17,885 nucleotides of DNA, taken from NCBI GenBank assembly GCA_964352905.1, contig CAYGTS010000041.1:1-17885 (forward strand), read 5' to 3'. The position numbers and the translations under genes are program-made. Below the pieces are notes generated by a model, which was not told the DNA's origin, did no database searches, and saw nothing but the letters and a program-made list of their open reading frames with translations. The number at the start of each line of letters is the position of its first letter. The first letter of the stretch is position 1. Source of the DNA: CAYGTS01 sp964352905 (GTDB lineage: Bacteria > Pseudomonadota > Gammaproteobacteria > JAHCLG01). Shown one piece after another: positions 1-7,826 of this stretch.

Positions 1-47
1 TAATGTGAGATTGCCCAAATATGGCTGTTCCTCGCTACACCGGGAAT
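1..47. repeat. Fragment of the dispersed inverted-repeat element also found at 15675-15843
   Basis: Positions 5-31 are identical, in reverse orientation, to 15694-15720 (27 nt). The similarity continues more weakly to about 47: the element end there reads TACACCGGGA, against TACAGCGGGA in the other copy. The element runs off the left edge of the window, so its size and other end cannot be seen. It abuts the 3' end of the 997-residue gene. Confidence 0.7.
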
Positions 48-54
48 TGCTGAC

Positions 55-69
55 CTATTCAGCAAATTT
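55..69. repeat. Short piece matching the 17818 MITE-like end
   Basis: CTATTCAGCAAATTT (15 nt) is identical to 17822-17836 and one base different from 5317-5331, which lie in MITE ends. It overlaps the stop codon of the 997-residue gene at 68-70. The match is short and may be a remnant or coincidence. Confidence 0.35.
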
Positions 70-3061
70 AGCTAGGGCTGGGGCTACAATATTCTTCTAT
101 CATCATATGGTTGGCGTCGTGGCCCATCATTCCCACACGTGGTGTATTTATTCGTGGAATGTTTATTGGCACCGTAGTCTTGTCTGTGCAAAAGGGGATC
201 ATTCCTGCATCCATAATAGGCTCTATGCTATCTAATGCCTTTTGCATCAATTTTTGCATTTTTGTAACATACTGATCTTGGCAGTCGCTTATATTGGTAT
301 AAACTTCATCTAATTTGTCTTCTATCTTGCTCAGTGCAGTTACATCGCTAGAAGTAAATTTAGGGGTACTACTTTGCTTTGGTTTGTAGTTAATTTTTTC
401 CAATAAGTTAAGGTTATTTGCAACTAACTGAGTAAGTTCATTAAGCTGTTCAATAAGATCAACCTGGTCACCTTCTACATTGGAAACATATATAGATTCA
501 ACTCTGCAACCTCTTTTAAACTGATTAATCGCCTGCAATAACTGCTGCCAGATAGTCAGCTTGCTGGTATCTGAAGAATCACCTAAATTTGTGCGCTGCT
601 CGGCCAAAGCAATTGTTGCTGCATTTCTTAAAAAACTACTCCTATAAACAGTGCCTGCTTGTACGGCTACAGCACTCACTACTGCAGCGCTAAGTATTGC
701 CTCATTAACTCGATTAAAAGTTGAACGTACTTGCGTTATATTGCCGTTGCGCAACTCTTTGATTTTTCCTGTCATGTTATGCTTTTTATTCCAAAAAGAC
801 CGACTAAACAATTTCGCAGGAAAAGCCAAAGATAAGCCTACTGTTTCAAAGAATGATTCGAGTGTAGTGCCTATTGCGGCAATAGCAGTTATAAGCTTAT
901 GACCTATATCACTTGTTGCAAATTTTTGTTTAATAATAGTGATAAATTGTGCTGCTGAATGTTGAAAATTGCGATAATTCATCGCTCCAAATTTAGCAAA
1001 TAAAAATAAACCTACCGTTCCTACAATTAATATTATGTAGCCTAACCCCTTAAAGCCACGCCATGCCATATGCGTATATTTTTCTTTAAGTGTAAGCTGT
1101 GACCAGCCTGAATGGCCATGTATGGCGGAAAAACAACGCTTGGCAATATAGCTCACTTTATCTTTAAACGTTAACTCATACCAATAAGGTGGCCATATGT
1201 TGAATTTATATTTGAATTTATCGTACAAACCAACCTTGGCTAATTGGCTTATGTAACACCCAAATAAAACGGTTAAACCAATCCCTATAACACCCGCCCA
1301 AATCGCAGCACCAATGGGTGAGCTCAAACTTACTGCGGCTAAGAAAATGAGCAAAGGCTTGTAGAGTGCGGTTGTCATAGCAGCAGCAAGCCCCAATCCC
1401 AAAATAGGACTGGAGTAAATCGCCACTCTAGCTTTTTTATTTACTTCACAATCACGATGATCCGTAAAAACTTTACAACGTTGGTAGGGTTTGAAGAGAA
1501 GTTGCAAATTAGCTACAGTAGCACCGCTACTAGCAGTATAATAACCGTTATCGGCATTTCGCGTATATTCAGCCTGTTTTTTTAGCTGATTCCCAAAGCG
1601 GTCACAAAGATAATAATCACCTTCCTCATCTTTATAATAAAAGCATTTATTCTTTTTATCTTTGTAAATTGGTAAACCCGCTTGACTATGAATGTGGGTA
1701 GATTGAAAAACATTTTCACGTGCTTTTTTGATAAGTTTATATAAAACATAAGCATTAAAAATAAATAACGGTGCCACCAGTGGTAAAAAAGCCGCACTAA
1801 GAGTACTAACAACAAATACAATACTTTCCGTTGCTGCTAACGGCGTTGCATAGAGCAAAAAGTTAGAGAGTTGGGATCGATTTCTTTTGAACCAACCTGG
1901 CGAACTTTTTTTAACTGTGTTTTCTGTTGCATTCTCGTTTAGCCAATAACGCCCAAAACGTTTTGCGGCTTGTGGCTTAACCCTATCACTAGGATCGGCA
2001 TTAATCCGCAATGGTAAATCAAATTCTTCAGCTAACTGATTAAAATTATCAACAATTTTTCGCATCTCTTGGCGATGCTGGATTAAACCCAGTGTGGGAT
2101 TATTGGGTAAATCAGAATCGTGAGAATGGATTAATCTATGCACTAGCCTAAATAACTCTGTATCTTGATCAGCTAATGCAGTTTCAATTGCTTTTTTTCC
2201 TACCTCATCAAGAGCTTTGGTGCGTTGTTCATAAATAGCTTTATACTCATTTTTATTTAAGCTATTTTTTGCCAGATGCTGTTTGATATATTCTTCGGCC
2301 GCAACGCGATACATTTCATCTATAATTCGGCGGTGGGTATTACTTTTAATATCCAGCTTCAAATCTTGGGTTAAAATATTAAGGGAAAAAACAACTGGTT
2401 TAAACTGTTGCACATCTTGTCGTAAATGGCATTGATCGAGTGAAGTACTAACCTCGCGGTTAAAACTGAATTGGGTTCGCTCACAATAAATCACGCCAGC
2501 CCAAATAGTTTGCATAAACGCACGTAGCGTTTGCTCTTGCTCAGCTTCATTTTCTATAGCCTGATCAAGAAAATCTCGTAATGTCTTTAAGAAAGCTGTT
2601 AAGCCCAGTTGTGCAAGGTGATAGATTAAATCAAAGAAAGTATCCATATCCTTTGCAACGTAAGGATGAGATTTTTTTGAAATACGCGGCGTGCTCGTAC
2701 TGCGACTAAGCTGCAACGTAGATGGCGTTCTAGAATTTGAATTCTTAGAAAGACTGTTTATAATTTGAGTGTCACCGTGGGAATCAGAATCGGCACGAGA
2801 TTGAGATAGAGAGGAAGTTGAATCACACGTTACGCAACTAGGTTCTCTAGAATCTGCTGCTAATGTGTCGTTAGCTGTTATGAGGTTACTTGAGTTTGTG
2901 ATATGAGCAACCGCTTTTGGCGCGAGTGCACTGTTTACAAAGGAAAGTGCTGATCTCTTAAAAAAATTATAGCGGCTTGCTTTCCAACCGTAATCGGTTA
3001 CAAAATCTAATGCATCTATGAGTCTATGCAACGTTTGATTATTATTCTCATCTGCAGCCAT
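68..3061 (-). CDS. Large multi-segment membrane protein of unknown function (997 aa)
   Basis: I do not recognise this protein. The N-terminal 400 residues are soluble and polar, with a Ser/Thr-rich, probably disordered stretch at about 75-130. Hydrophobic segments lie at about 400-442, 547-608 (at least two spans), 672-692, 722-748 and 786-804. Between the first two is a Cys/Tyr-rich patch (about 465-500). The C-terminal 160 residues are again polar with coiled-coil-like helices (about 865-890 and 905-945), ending in a Pro/Ser-rich tail. There is no N-terminal signal peptide. The ATG at 3061 follows a plausible Shine-Dalgarno (TAAGG about 8 nt upstream). Its stop codon touches repeat DNA at the left edge. 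It stands alone, separated from dnaQ by about 300 bp. Large orphan proteins of this build are common among secreted effectors of intracellular Legionellales, but no motif here proves that role; an inner-membrane structural protein is equally possible. Confidence 0.8.
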   Translation of the reverse strand: MAADENNNQTLHRLIDALDFVTDYGWKASRYNFFKRSALSFVNSALAPKAVAHITNSSNLITANDTLAADSREPSCVTCDSTSSLSQSRADSDSHGDTQIINSLSKNSNSRTPSTLQLSRSTSTPRISKKSHPYVAKDMDTFFDLIYHLAQLGLTAFLKTLRDFLDQAIENEAEQEQTLRAFMQTIWAGVIYCERTQFSFNREVSTSLDQCHLRQDVQQFKPVVFSLNILTQDLKLDIKSNTHRRIIDEMYRVAAEEYIKQHLAKNSLNKNEYKAIYEQRTKALDEVGKKAIETALADQDTELFRLVHRLIHSHDSDLPNNPTLGLIQHRQEMRKIVDNFNQLAEEFDLPLRINADPSDRVKPQAAKRFGRYWLNENATENTVKKSSPGWFKRNRSQLSNFLLYATPLAATESIVFVVSTLSAAFLPLVAPLFIFNAYVLYKLIKKARENVFQSTHIHSQAGLPIYKDKKNKCFYYKDEEGDYYLCDRFGNQLKKQAEYTRNADNGYYTASSGATVANLQLLFKPYQRCKVFTDHRDCEVNKKARVAIYSSPILGLGLAAAMTTALYKPLLIFLAAVSLSSPIGAAIWAGVIGIGLTVLFGCYISQLAKVGLYDKFKYKFNIWPPYWYELTFKDKVSYIAKRCFSAIHGHSGWSQLTLKEKYTHMAWRGFKGLGYIILIVGTVGLFLFAKFGAMNYRNFQHSAAQFITIIKQKFATSDIGHKLITAIAAIGTTLESFFETVGLSLAFPAKLFSRSFWNKKHNMTGKIKELRNGNITQVRSTFNRVNEAILSAAVVSAVAVQAGTVYRSSFLRNAATIALAEQRTNLGDSSDTSKLTIWQQLLQAINQFKRGCRVESIYVSNVEGDQVDLIEQLNELTQLVANNLNLLEKINYKPKQSSTPKFTSSDVTALSKIEDKLDEVYTNISDCQDQYVTKMQKLMQKALDSIEPIMDAGMIPFCTDKTTVPINIPRINTPRVGMMGHDANHMMIEEYCSPSPS

Positions 3062-3361
3062 AAAGCTACCTTACTTATTTTATTACAACTTAGATCTGTC
3101 GGTATAAACCGCGCATTTGCTTATTTCTTATATAGTATTCGATCTAAAATTAGTTTATTTTTCATATAATAAAGTCTTTTTTTGTAATGTTATTGTATTA
3201 CATAGGCAAGCATATGTTAATCATTATTTGCTGTGATTTGTTTATTTTTTAATAAAAATAAGAGGTTAGGTTTTGCAAAATGCTGGTAAATGCGGGAATT
3301 TTGAATTAATCTATTGATTTTATTGAATAAATATCACTGCAGGCCTAAGCGTTCTAAGGGT
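3062..3361. other. AT-rich intergenic region without a gene
   Basis: These 300 bp separate the dnaQ stop from the start of the 997-residue gene, both on the minus strand. They must hold the promoter of the large gene, but I see no convincing -35/-10 pair. A short inverted repeat, TGTAAT and ATTACA with an 8-nt spacer, lies near 3183-3202 and could be an operator. No clear intrinsic terminator follows dnaQ, and no small ORF or RNA gene is apparent. Confidence 0.5.
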
Positions 3362-4090
3362 TCACTCAGCGGTTTCTACTTCCAACGCTTCCCAATACGC
3401 TTTACTGCCTGATTGCTTTTTAATCAATCCCAAAAATTCAGCATGCGCTTGCGTTTCTTCGGCGGTTGCTAGCTGCACGGGTAACTTTAAAGCGCGCGTG
3501 ACTTTTTGTTGCGGCAATTTCGCCTCAAGCTGTTGTTTAGCGTTACTGGCTTTTTCGTTAAATAATTGACTCTGGCCGCCAGTCATTGCCAAATAAACGC
3601 CAGCCAATAAACGTGCATCGAGTAAGGCACCGTGCAATTCACGGTTTGAATTATCGACTTTATAGCGCTTGCATAAGGCATCAAGATTATTACGTTGGCC
3701 GGGATGGAGTTTGCGTGCCAGTTTCAAGGTATCGGTAATAGTGCAAATTTTTTCAAGGCGCCTAATTTTAGAATCGGCGAGTTTTAATTCATGGTTAATA
3801 AACCCAATATCGAAGCTGGCATTGTGAATGATTAACTCCGCACCGTTGATAAAGGCTAAAAAATCCGCCATGATTTCATGAAACAAGGGTTTATCTTGCA
3901 CAAATTCATTGGTGATACCATGCACATTAATCGCGCCCTGATCAATCGCACGCTCGGGATTAACATACTGGTGAAAGGTATTACGCGTAAAACGGCGATC
4001 GACTAATTCGATGCAGCCAATTTCAATTAACTTATGACCAGACAAAGGATCGAGGCCCGTTGTTTCAGTATCCAGTACAATTTGTCGCAT
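3362..4090 (-). CDS. dnaQ: DNA polymerase III epsilon subunit (3'-5' proofreading exonuclease)
   Basis: This is the proofreading subunit of the replicative polymerase; it removes mismatched 3' nucleotides and binds the alpha subunit. All DEDDh exonuclease residues are visible: D7 and E9 in DTETTG (Exo I), D94 in HNASFDIGF (Exo II), and H153 and D158 in HGALLDARLLAGVY (Exo III). After the catalytic domain (about 1-172) comes a flexible Gln-rich linker and a C-terminal tail (about 215-237, LGLIKKQSGSKAYWEAL) resembling the alpha-binding tail of the E. coli protein. The length (242 aa) is normal. Its ATG lies 1 nt beyond the rnhA stop, with AAGGA about 8 nt upstream inside rnhA, so the two are co-translated parts of one operon. 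In E. coli the same two genes are neighbours but divergent. Confidence 0.97.
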   Translation of the reverse strand: MRQIVLDTETTGLDPLSGHKLIEIGCIELVDRRFTRNTFHQYVNPERAIDQGAINVHGITNEFVQDKPLFHEIMADFLAFINGAELIIHNASFDIGFINHELKLADSKIRRLEKICTITDTLKLARKLHPGQRNNLDALCKRYKVDNSNRELHGALLDARLLAGVYLAMTGGQSQLFNEKASNAKQQLEAKLPQQKVTRALKLPVQLATAEETQAHAEFLGLIKKQSGSKAYWEALEVETAE

Positions 4091-4091
4091 G

Positions 4092-4541
4092 TTATTGTCC
4101 TTGATTTAATAATTCATCAATCGCTAAATTTGCCAATTCATCGGCTAATTCATTTTCCGGATGACCGCTATGGCCTTTAATCCAGTGCCATTCAATATCA
4201 TGATTTTGGCATAGTGCATCAAGTTGCTGCCATAAATCAACATTTTTAACCGCTGTTTTATTGCTGGTACGCCAGTTATTGCTGCGCCAATTGTGGATCC
4301 ACGTGGTGATGCCATTTTTAACGTATTGTGAATCGGTAGTTAAAGCAATTCTAGCGGTTTTCTTAACCGCACGAATACCTTCGATAGCAGCGGTTAATTC
4401 CATGCGGTTATTGGTGGTATGCGCTACTGCACCCTTTAAGTGTTTTTGATGATCGCCATAGCGCAATAAAGCACCCCAACCACCTGGGCCTGGGTTGCCA
4501 CGGCACGCGCCATCGGTAAAAATTTCAATAAGTTTAGTCAC
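4092..4541 (-). CDS. rnhA: Ribonuclease HI (GTG start)
   Basis: This enzyme cleaves the RNA strand of RNA:DNA hybrids, removing primers and R-loops. I place the start at the GTG at 4541, giving 149 aa. With it the catalytic residues fall at D10, E48, D70 and D134, with H124 nearby, the same numbers as in E. coli RNase HI. The motifs FTDGACRGNPGPGG, NNRMELTAAI, TTDSQYV and KGHSGHPENELADELA are all present. An in-frame ATG at 4604 would add 21 residues with no family counterpart and lie inside the methyltransferase gene, so it is unlikely. The GTG overlaps the 3' end of the methyltransferase gene by 8 nt, and the stop lies 1 nt before dnaQ, indicating translational coupling across the operon. 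The shorter C-terminus relative to E. coli (155 aa) removes nothing catalytic. Confidence 0.95.
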   Translation of the reverse strand: MTKLIEIFTDGACRGNPGPGGWGALLRYGDHQKHLKGAVAHTTNNRMELTAAIEGIRAVKKTARIALTTDSQYVKNGITTWIHNWRSNNWRTSNKTAVKNVDLWQQLDALCQNHDIEWHWIKGHSGHPENELADELANLAIDELLNQGQ

Positions 4542-5280
4542 GTTCTCTTCTCTGTAAGCTAATACCTTTAACGGAGACAGCTTTTCTTTTTTGCCATCGC
4601 ACACGTAATGGCGTTACTGAAAATTGTTTCTTCTTGGCAAATAAGACACTCACGGCACCATGCTGCGGCCAGTAACGTTGCCCGAGTGTATCAAGCATGC
4701 TCTGTTCTTTCAAAATACTTTCTGAGTTACTAGCAAAACGAAAAAAAACCGCATGCCGTTTCACGATTTCAAAATCATAAGCGGTTAGCCAATTTTGAAT
4801 GGTATTGGCCGCAATAAAATCGCCCAACCACGGTAACTGTTGGCGCGCTCTTTTAAAGGTTTTTTGCAAACCCCATAAACTATAAGGGTTAAAACACAGA
4901 ATAATAATATACCCTTCGGGGATTACCACACGGCACGCTTCACGCAAAATCACATGCGGATCATCGATAAACTCTAATACGTGCGGCAATAACACCACAT
5001 CGATGCTATTGGTTGCCACCGGTAATTCACTACTCAAAGCATGCAAGACATTATTGGTGTGGCTAAACGTATCGTCATGATTAACGTGAAAATGCCGTAA
5101 AATCGGGCTAGCACTTAAGTCGTATCGCACTTCCGGGATGCTCACTTGCAATAAATAATAGCCAAAAAAATGCGGTAAAATCGCATTAAGTGCTTTTTGC
5201 TCAGCATTTTTCAGGGCTTCTCCTAGGCGCGAAGACTGCCATTGGTGAAATGATTGTAGTAGCGCTTTATGATTGTGCAT
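4534..5280 (-). CDS. YafS-like SAM-dependent methyltransferase family protein
   Basis: This is a 248-residue class I methyltransferase-like protein in the position of E. coli yafS, between gloB and rnhA. The central part matches the Methyltransf_11 pattern: an acidic-strand region (LPVATNSIDVVLLPHVLEF, about 85-103) followed by DDPHVILREACRVVIPEGY, typical of the post-II and motif III segments. The glycine-rich SAM-binding motif I, expected near residues 40-50, is degenerate (FGYYLLQVSIPEV), which is usual for YafS-type members. Substrate and activity are unknown; it may be a divergent or inactive methyltransferase. The C-terminus is unusually basic. It is first in the yafS-rnhA-dnaQ operon, overlaps rnhA by 8 nt, and has AAGG upstream of its ATG. 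Its promoter region is shared with gloB and contains a MITE. Confidence 0.85.
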   Translation of the reverse strand: MHNHKALLQSFHQWQSSRLGEALKNAEQKALNAILPHFFGYYLLQVSIPEVRYDLSASPILRHFHVNHDDTFSHTNNVLHALSSELPVATNSIDVVLLPHVLEFIDDPHVILREACRVVIPEGYIIILCFNPYSLWGLQKTFKRARQQLPWLGDFIAANTIQNWLTAYDFEIVKRHAVFFRFASNSESILKEQSMLDTLGQRYWPQHGAVSVLFAKKKQFSVTPLRVRWQKRKAVSVKGISLQRRERD

Positions 5281-5312
5281 GGTATTGTTCTACCTTGAAT
5301 AATAGACTATTT

Positions 5313-5392
5313 GTAACTATTCAGTAAATTTGAAGGTGAATTTACCGAGAACGTTCAGATTTGGCGTTCCCATCTACAGGGTGAATAGTTAC
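5313..5392. mobile_element. 80-bp MITE with 11-bp terminal inverted repeats and an 8-bp target duplication
   Basis: The ends are perfect inverted repeats: GTAACTATTCA at 5313-5323 and TGAATAGTTAC at 5382-5392. It is flanked directly by GACTATTT at 5305-5312 and again at 5393-5400, an 8-bp target site duplication. The first 52 nt (5313-5364) match 17818-17869 with two mismatches. It has no coding capacity, so it must have been mobilised in trans by a transposase outside this window. It lies between the divergent yafS-like and gloB starts. Removing the element and one duplication leaves 52 bp between the two start codons, so the insertion probably altered their promoters. Confidence 0.88.
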
Positions 5393-5420
5393 GACTATTT
5401 TTACCATATCGAGAGAAAGA

Positions 5421-6188
5421 ATGCTTGATATTTTACCCATTCCTGCGTTTAACGATAATTATATCTGGCTGATTCACGATCTCAAGCATGCCATTGTTGT
5501 CGATCCTGGCGATGCCAAACCTGTTATTCGCTATTTATCGCAACATGGTTTGAAATTGGTCGCGATTTTACTCACCCACCATCATGCTGATCATACGGGT
5601 GGTGTTAAAGCGATCGTGGATAAATTTCCAACTGTCATTTACGGGCCGGCTGGTGAGGCGACACAACTAAGTGATATCAAACTCAAAGAAAATGATGAAA
5701 TCGATATCCCTGAATTGCAATTGCATTTTTCGATTTTAGATATTCCGGGGCATACTAAAGGGCACATTGCCTATTATGGGCATGACATGCTTTTTTGTGG
5801 TGATACCTTGTTTAGCGCCGGTTGTGGTCGTTTGTTTGAAGGTACTGCGGCTGAAATGTACCAATCGCTGATGAAGCTAAAAGCTTTACCTAATCAAACG
5901 CAAGTTTACTGTGCTCACGAATACACGCTTAATAATTTACGCTTTGCTAAAACCATTGAACCTAACAACCAAAATTTATTAAGCCATTTAAAAAGAGTTG
6001 AGCAACTGCGCGCCAACAACACACCAACACTACCGGTTAGTTTGGCTATTGAAAAAGAAATTAATCCTTTTTTGCGTTGTGATGAGAAAAAAATCATTGC
6101 CAAAATTCAAGCTGAAACTAATAATACAGTAGCCGCTGATGCAGTATCAACTTTTGCGTACATTCGTCAGCTAAAGGATAATTTTTAA
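5421..6188 (+). CDS. gloB: Hydroxyacylglutathione hydrolase (glyoxalase II)
   Basis: This cytoplasmic enzyme hydrolyses S-lactoylglutathione to D-lactate and glutathione, the second step of methylglyoxal detoxification. It has a metallo-beta-lactamase fold with a dinuclear metal site: H53, H55, D57 and H58 in THHHADHTGG, H111 in PGHTKGH, D128 in FCGDTLF and H166 in YCAHEYT. The glyoxalase II C-terminal substrate domain follows (about 170-255), including NNLRFA and the cysteine and basic residues of NPFLRCDEKKI. The length (255 aa) is standard. The ATG at 5421 is preceded by GAGAG. mltD starts 33 nt downstream on the same strand, so the two are probably co-transcribed, as their neighbourhood in E. 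coli suggests. The promoter region is interrupted by the 80-bp MITE. Confidence 0.97.
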   Translation: MLDILPIPAFNDNYIWLIHDLKHAIVVDPGDAKPVIRYLSQHGLKLVAILLTHHHADHTGGVKAIVDKFPTVIYGPAGEATQLSDIKLKENDEIDIPELQLHFSILDIPGHTKGHIAYYGHDMLFCGDTLFSAGCGRLFEGTAAEMYQSLMKLKALPNQTQVYCAHEYTLNNLRFAKTIEPNNQNLLSHLKRVEQLRANNTPTLPVSLAIEKEINPFLRCDEKKIIAKIQAETNNTVAADAVSTFAYIRQLKDNF

Positions 6189-6221
6189 CTGTTCATTTTA
6201 CGCGTAGGAATAATCACAGCA

Positions 6222-7775
6222 ATGCTTGATCAACACAGTAGCGCTTCATGCAACCATATTGTATTTAAGCAATATCGCTGGATCCAATATTTTTTCATGT
6301 TTTTAATTTTATTGCAGCCCATATCAAGTTTCGGGTATATGGAAATTATCCAAACTGAAAAACCGCATCCTATCAAAGTATCTAAACAACATGCGCAATT
6401 TTATAACGATCATTCTGCTAACAATTTATGGCAAGTGCTGCGCGAACACTTCTCACTGGATGATTACAGTTATGCCCCAGCGGTCAGAGCGCAAATTCGT
6501 TGGTATCAATATCATCGTGCCTATTTTGAACGCGTCACTAATCGTGCGCGCCCGTATCTTTACTATATTTACCAGCAAGTCAAAAAGAACCATCTGCCGA
6601 TCGAGTTAGTCGCATTGCCCATGATTGAAAGTGCGTATAACCCGTTTGCATATTCACATGCCGGCGCCAGCGGTTTGTGGCAAATCATGCCGAAGACAGC
6701 TAATTATTTTGGAATCAAACATAATTATTGGTACGATGGCCGGCGTGATATTACTAGTTCCACTAAAATGGCCTTAGGCTACTTAACTTACTTAAGTAGT
6801 TTTTTTAATCACAATTGGTTATTGGCAATCGCCGCTTATGATTCTGGTGAAGGTACGGTATTAAATGCATTGCAATATAATTCACGTTACGGTCGTCGTT
6901 TAAATTTTTGGTCTTTACCGCTGCCGCAAGAAACGCAAGCTTATGTGCCAAGCTTATTGGCAGTGGTTGCCATTATTAAAAACCCTGCACGCTACGGTTT
7001 ATCATTACCGTATATTCCGGCACGCCCGTATTTAGGCGAAGTAACCATCGCGCAATCCATGCAATTAGCACAGATTGCAAAATTAACAGGCATTAAAATG
7101 GAACATGTTTATGAATTAAACCCCGGCTTTAATCATTGGGTCACTGGCACGCAAGGCCCTTTCCATTTATTACTGCCCATCGACAAAATTGAACACTTTA
7201 AATTAGCACTCAATGCGTATAACAAAACACGTGTGCAAGATCATTATGTCACTAAAGGCGATACGCTCGGCAGAATTGCGCTATTGTATCATCGTAGCGC
7301 TGATACCATTAAACAGTTTAATCATTTAAATTCAAATGTGATCCGTGTTGGCCAAAAAATAACAATTCCACCGTTAGTCACGCTAAAAACAGATCCTAAA
7401 AAAATTGAACCCAGTACAACAAAACTTGTTGCTAACAAAGGTTTTTATCATCAAGAACACGCACCGTTTGTTTATCAAATTCAAAAAGGCGATTCGGTCG
7501 CAACGCTTGCCAAAAAATATAATATTAGTGCGCGTGATATTCAACATTGGAATAATTTGCATAACTTAAAACAATTAGTCGCCGGCAAAAAACTATTAAT
7601 TTGGCCAGGAAATCAGCTTCCTAATAGCAAGCTTGCTTATTACAAAGTTAAACACGGTGATAATTTATCCAGTATTGCAAAAAAGCATCGTGTCACGTTA
7701 GCGCAATTATGCAAATGGAATAACCTTAAACCGAATGCCCAGATTAAAGTGGGGCAGCAGATTAAGGTGGGTTGA
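6222..7775 (+). CDS. mltD: Membrane-bound lytic murein transglycosylase D with three LysM domains
   Basis: This enzyme cleaves peptidoglycan glycan strands, forming 1,6-anhydro-muramyl ends, in the periplasm. An N-terminal hydrophobic stretch (about 22-38) could be a signal peptide with a possible cut after S-F-G38. No lipobox cysteine follows, although E. coli MltD is a lipoprotein. The SLT catalytic domain spans about 115-255: catalytic Glu136 in PMIESAYNP, then GASGLWQIMP and GYLTYLSSFF. The usual AYNxGEG motif reads AYDSGEG here (about 205-211). Three LysM peptidoglycan-binding modules follow at about 341-383, 417-462 and 473-516. The start at 6222 has AGGA 12 nt upstream, a slightly long spacing; a later Met (position 26) is possible but would shorten the basic n-region. 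It is convergent with the ATPase gene. Confidence 0.95.
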   Translation: MLDQHSSASCNHIVFKQYRWIQYFFMFLILLQPISSFGYMEIIQTEKPHPIKVSKQHAQFYNDHSANNLWQVLREHFSLDDYSYAPAVRAQIRWYQYHRAYFERVTNRARPYLYYIYQQVKKNHLPIELVALPMIESAYNPFAYSHAGASGLWQIMPKTANYFGIKHNYWYDGRRDITSSTKMALGYLTYLSSFFNHNWLLAIAAYDSGEGTVLNALQYNSRYGRRLNFWSLPLPQETQAYVPSLLAVVAIIKNPARYGLSLPYIPARPYLGEVTIAQSMQLAQIAKLTGIKMEHVYELNPGFNHWVTGTQGPFHLLLPIDKIEHFKLALNAYNKTRVQDHYVTKGDTLGRIALLYHRSADTIKQFNHLNSNVIRVGQKITIPPLVTLKTDPKKIEPSTTKLVANKGFYHQEHAPFVYQIQKGDSVATLAKKYNISARDIQHWNNLHNLKQLVAGKKLLIWPGNQLPNSKLAYYKVKHGDNLSSIAKKHRVTLAQLCKWNNLKPNAQIKVGQQIKVG

Positions 7776-7778
7776 TAC

Positions 7779-7791
7779 CGCTCGCAATGAC
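7779..7791. repeat. Remnant of the palindromic repeat arm found in the 12874-13441 array
   Basis: CGCTCGCAATGAC is identical to the right arm of each unit of the tandem array (for example 13021-13033). It lies in the 51-bp gap between the convergent mltD and ATPase stop codons. Weak complementary ends (GGGTTGA near 7769 and TCAACCC near 7827) bracket it and could pair in a shared terminator, but no U-tract hairpin is evident. Confidence 0.5.
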
Positions 7792-7826
7792 GGCGATTTC
7801 CTGTGTAGCAAGGAACGACTAAAGTT

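Noticed and set aside
3183..3202. Small RNA or riboswitch upstream of the 997-residue gene
   Set aside because: Only a 6-bp inverted repeat in very AT-rich DNA; no conserved structure or terminator could be seen.
4542..4604. ATG start for rnhA at 4604
   Set aside because: It adds 21 residues with no family match inside the methyltransferase gene; the GTG at 4541 gives the same catalytic numbering as E. coli RNase HI.
7776..7826. Intrinsic bidirectional terminator between mltD and the ATPase gene
   Set aside because: Only 7-bp complementary ends about 50 bp apart and no T-tract; too weak to call.
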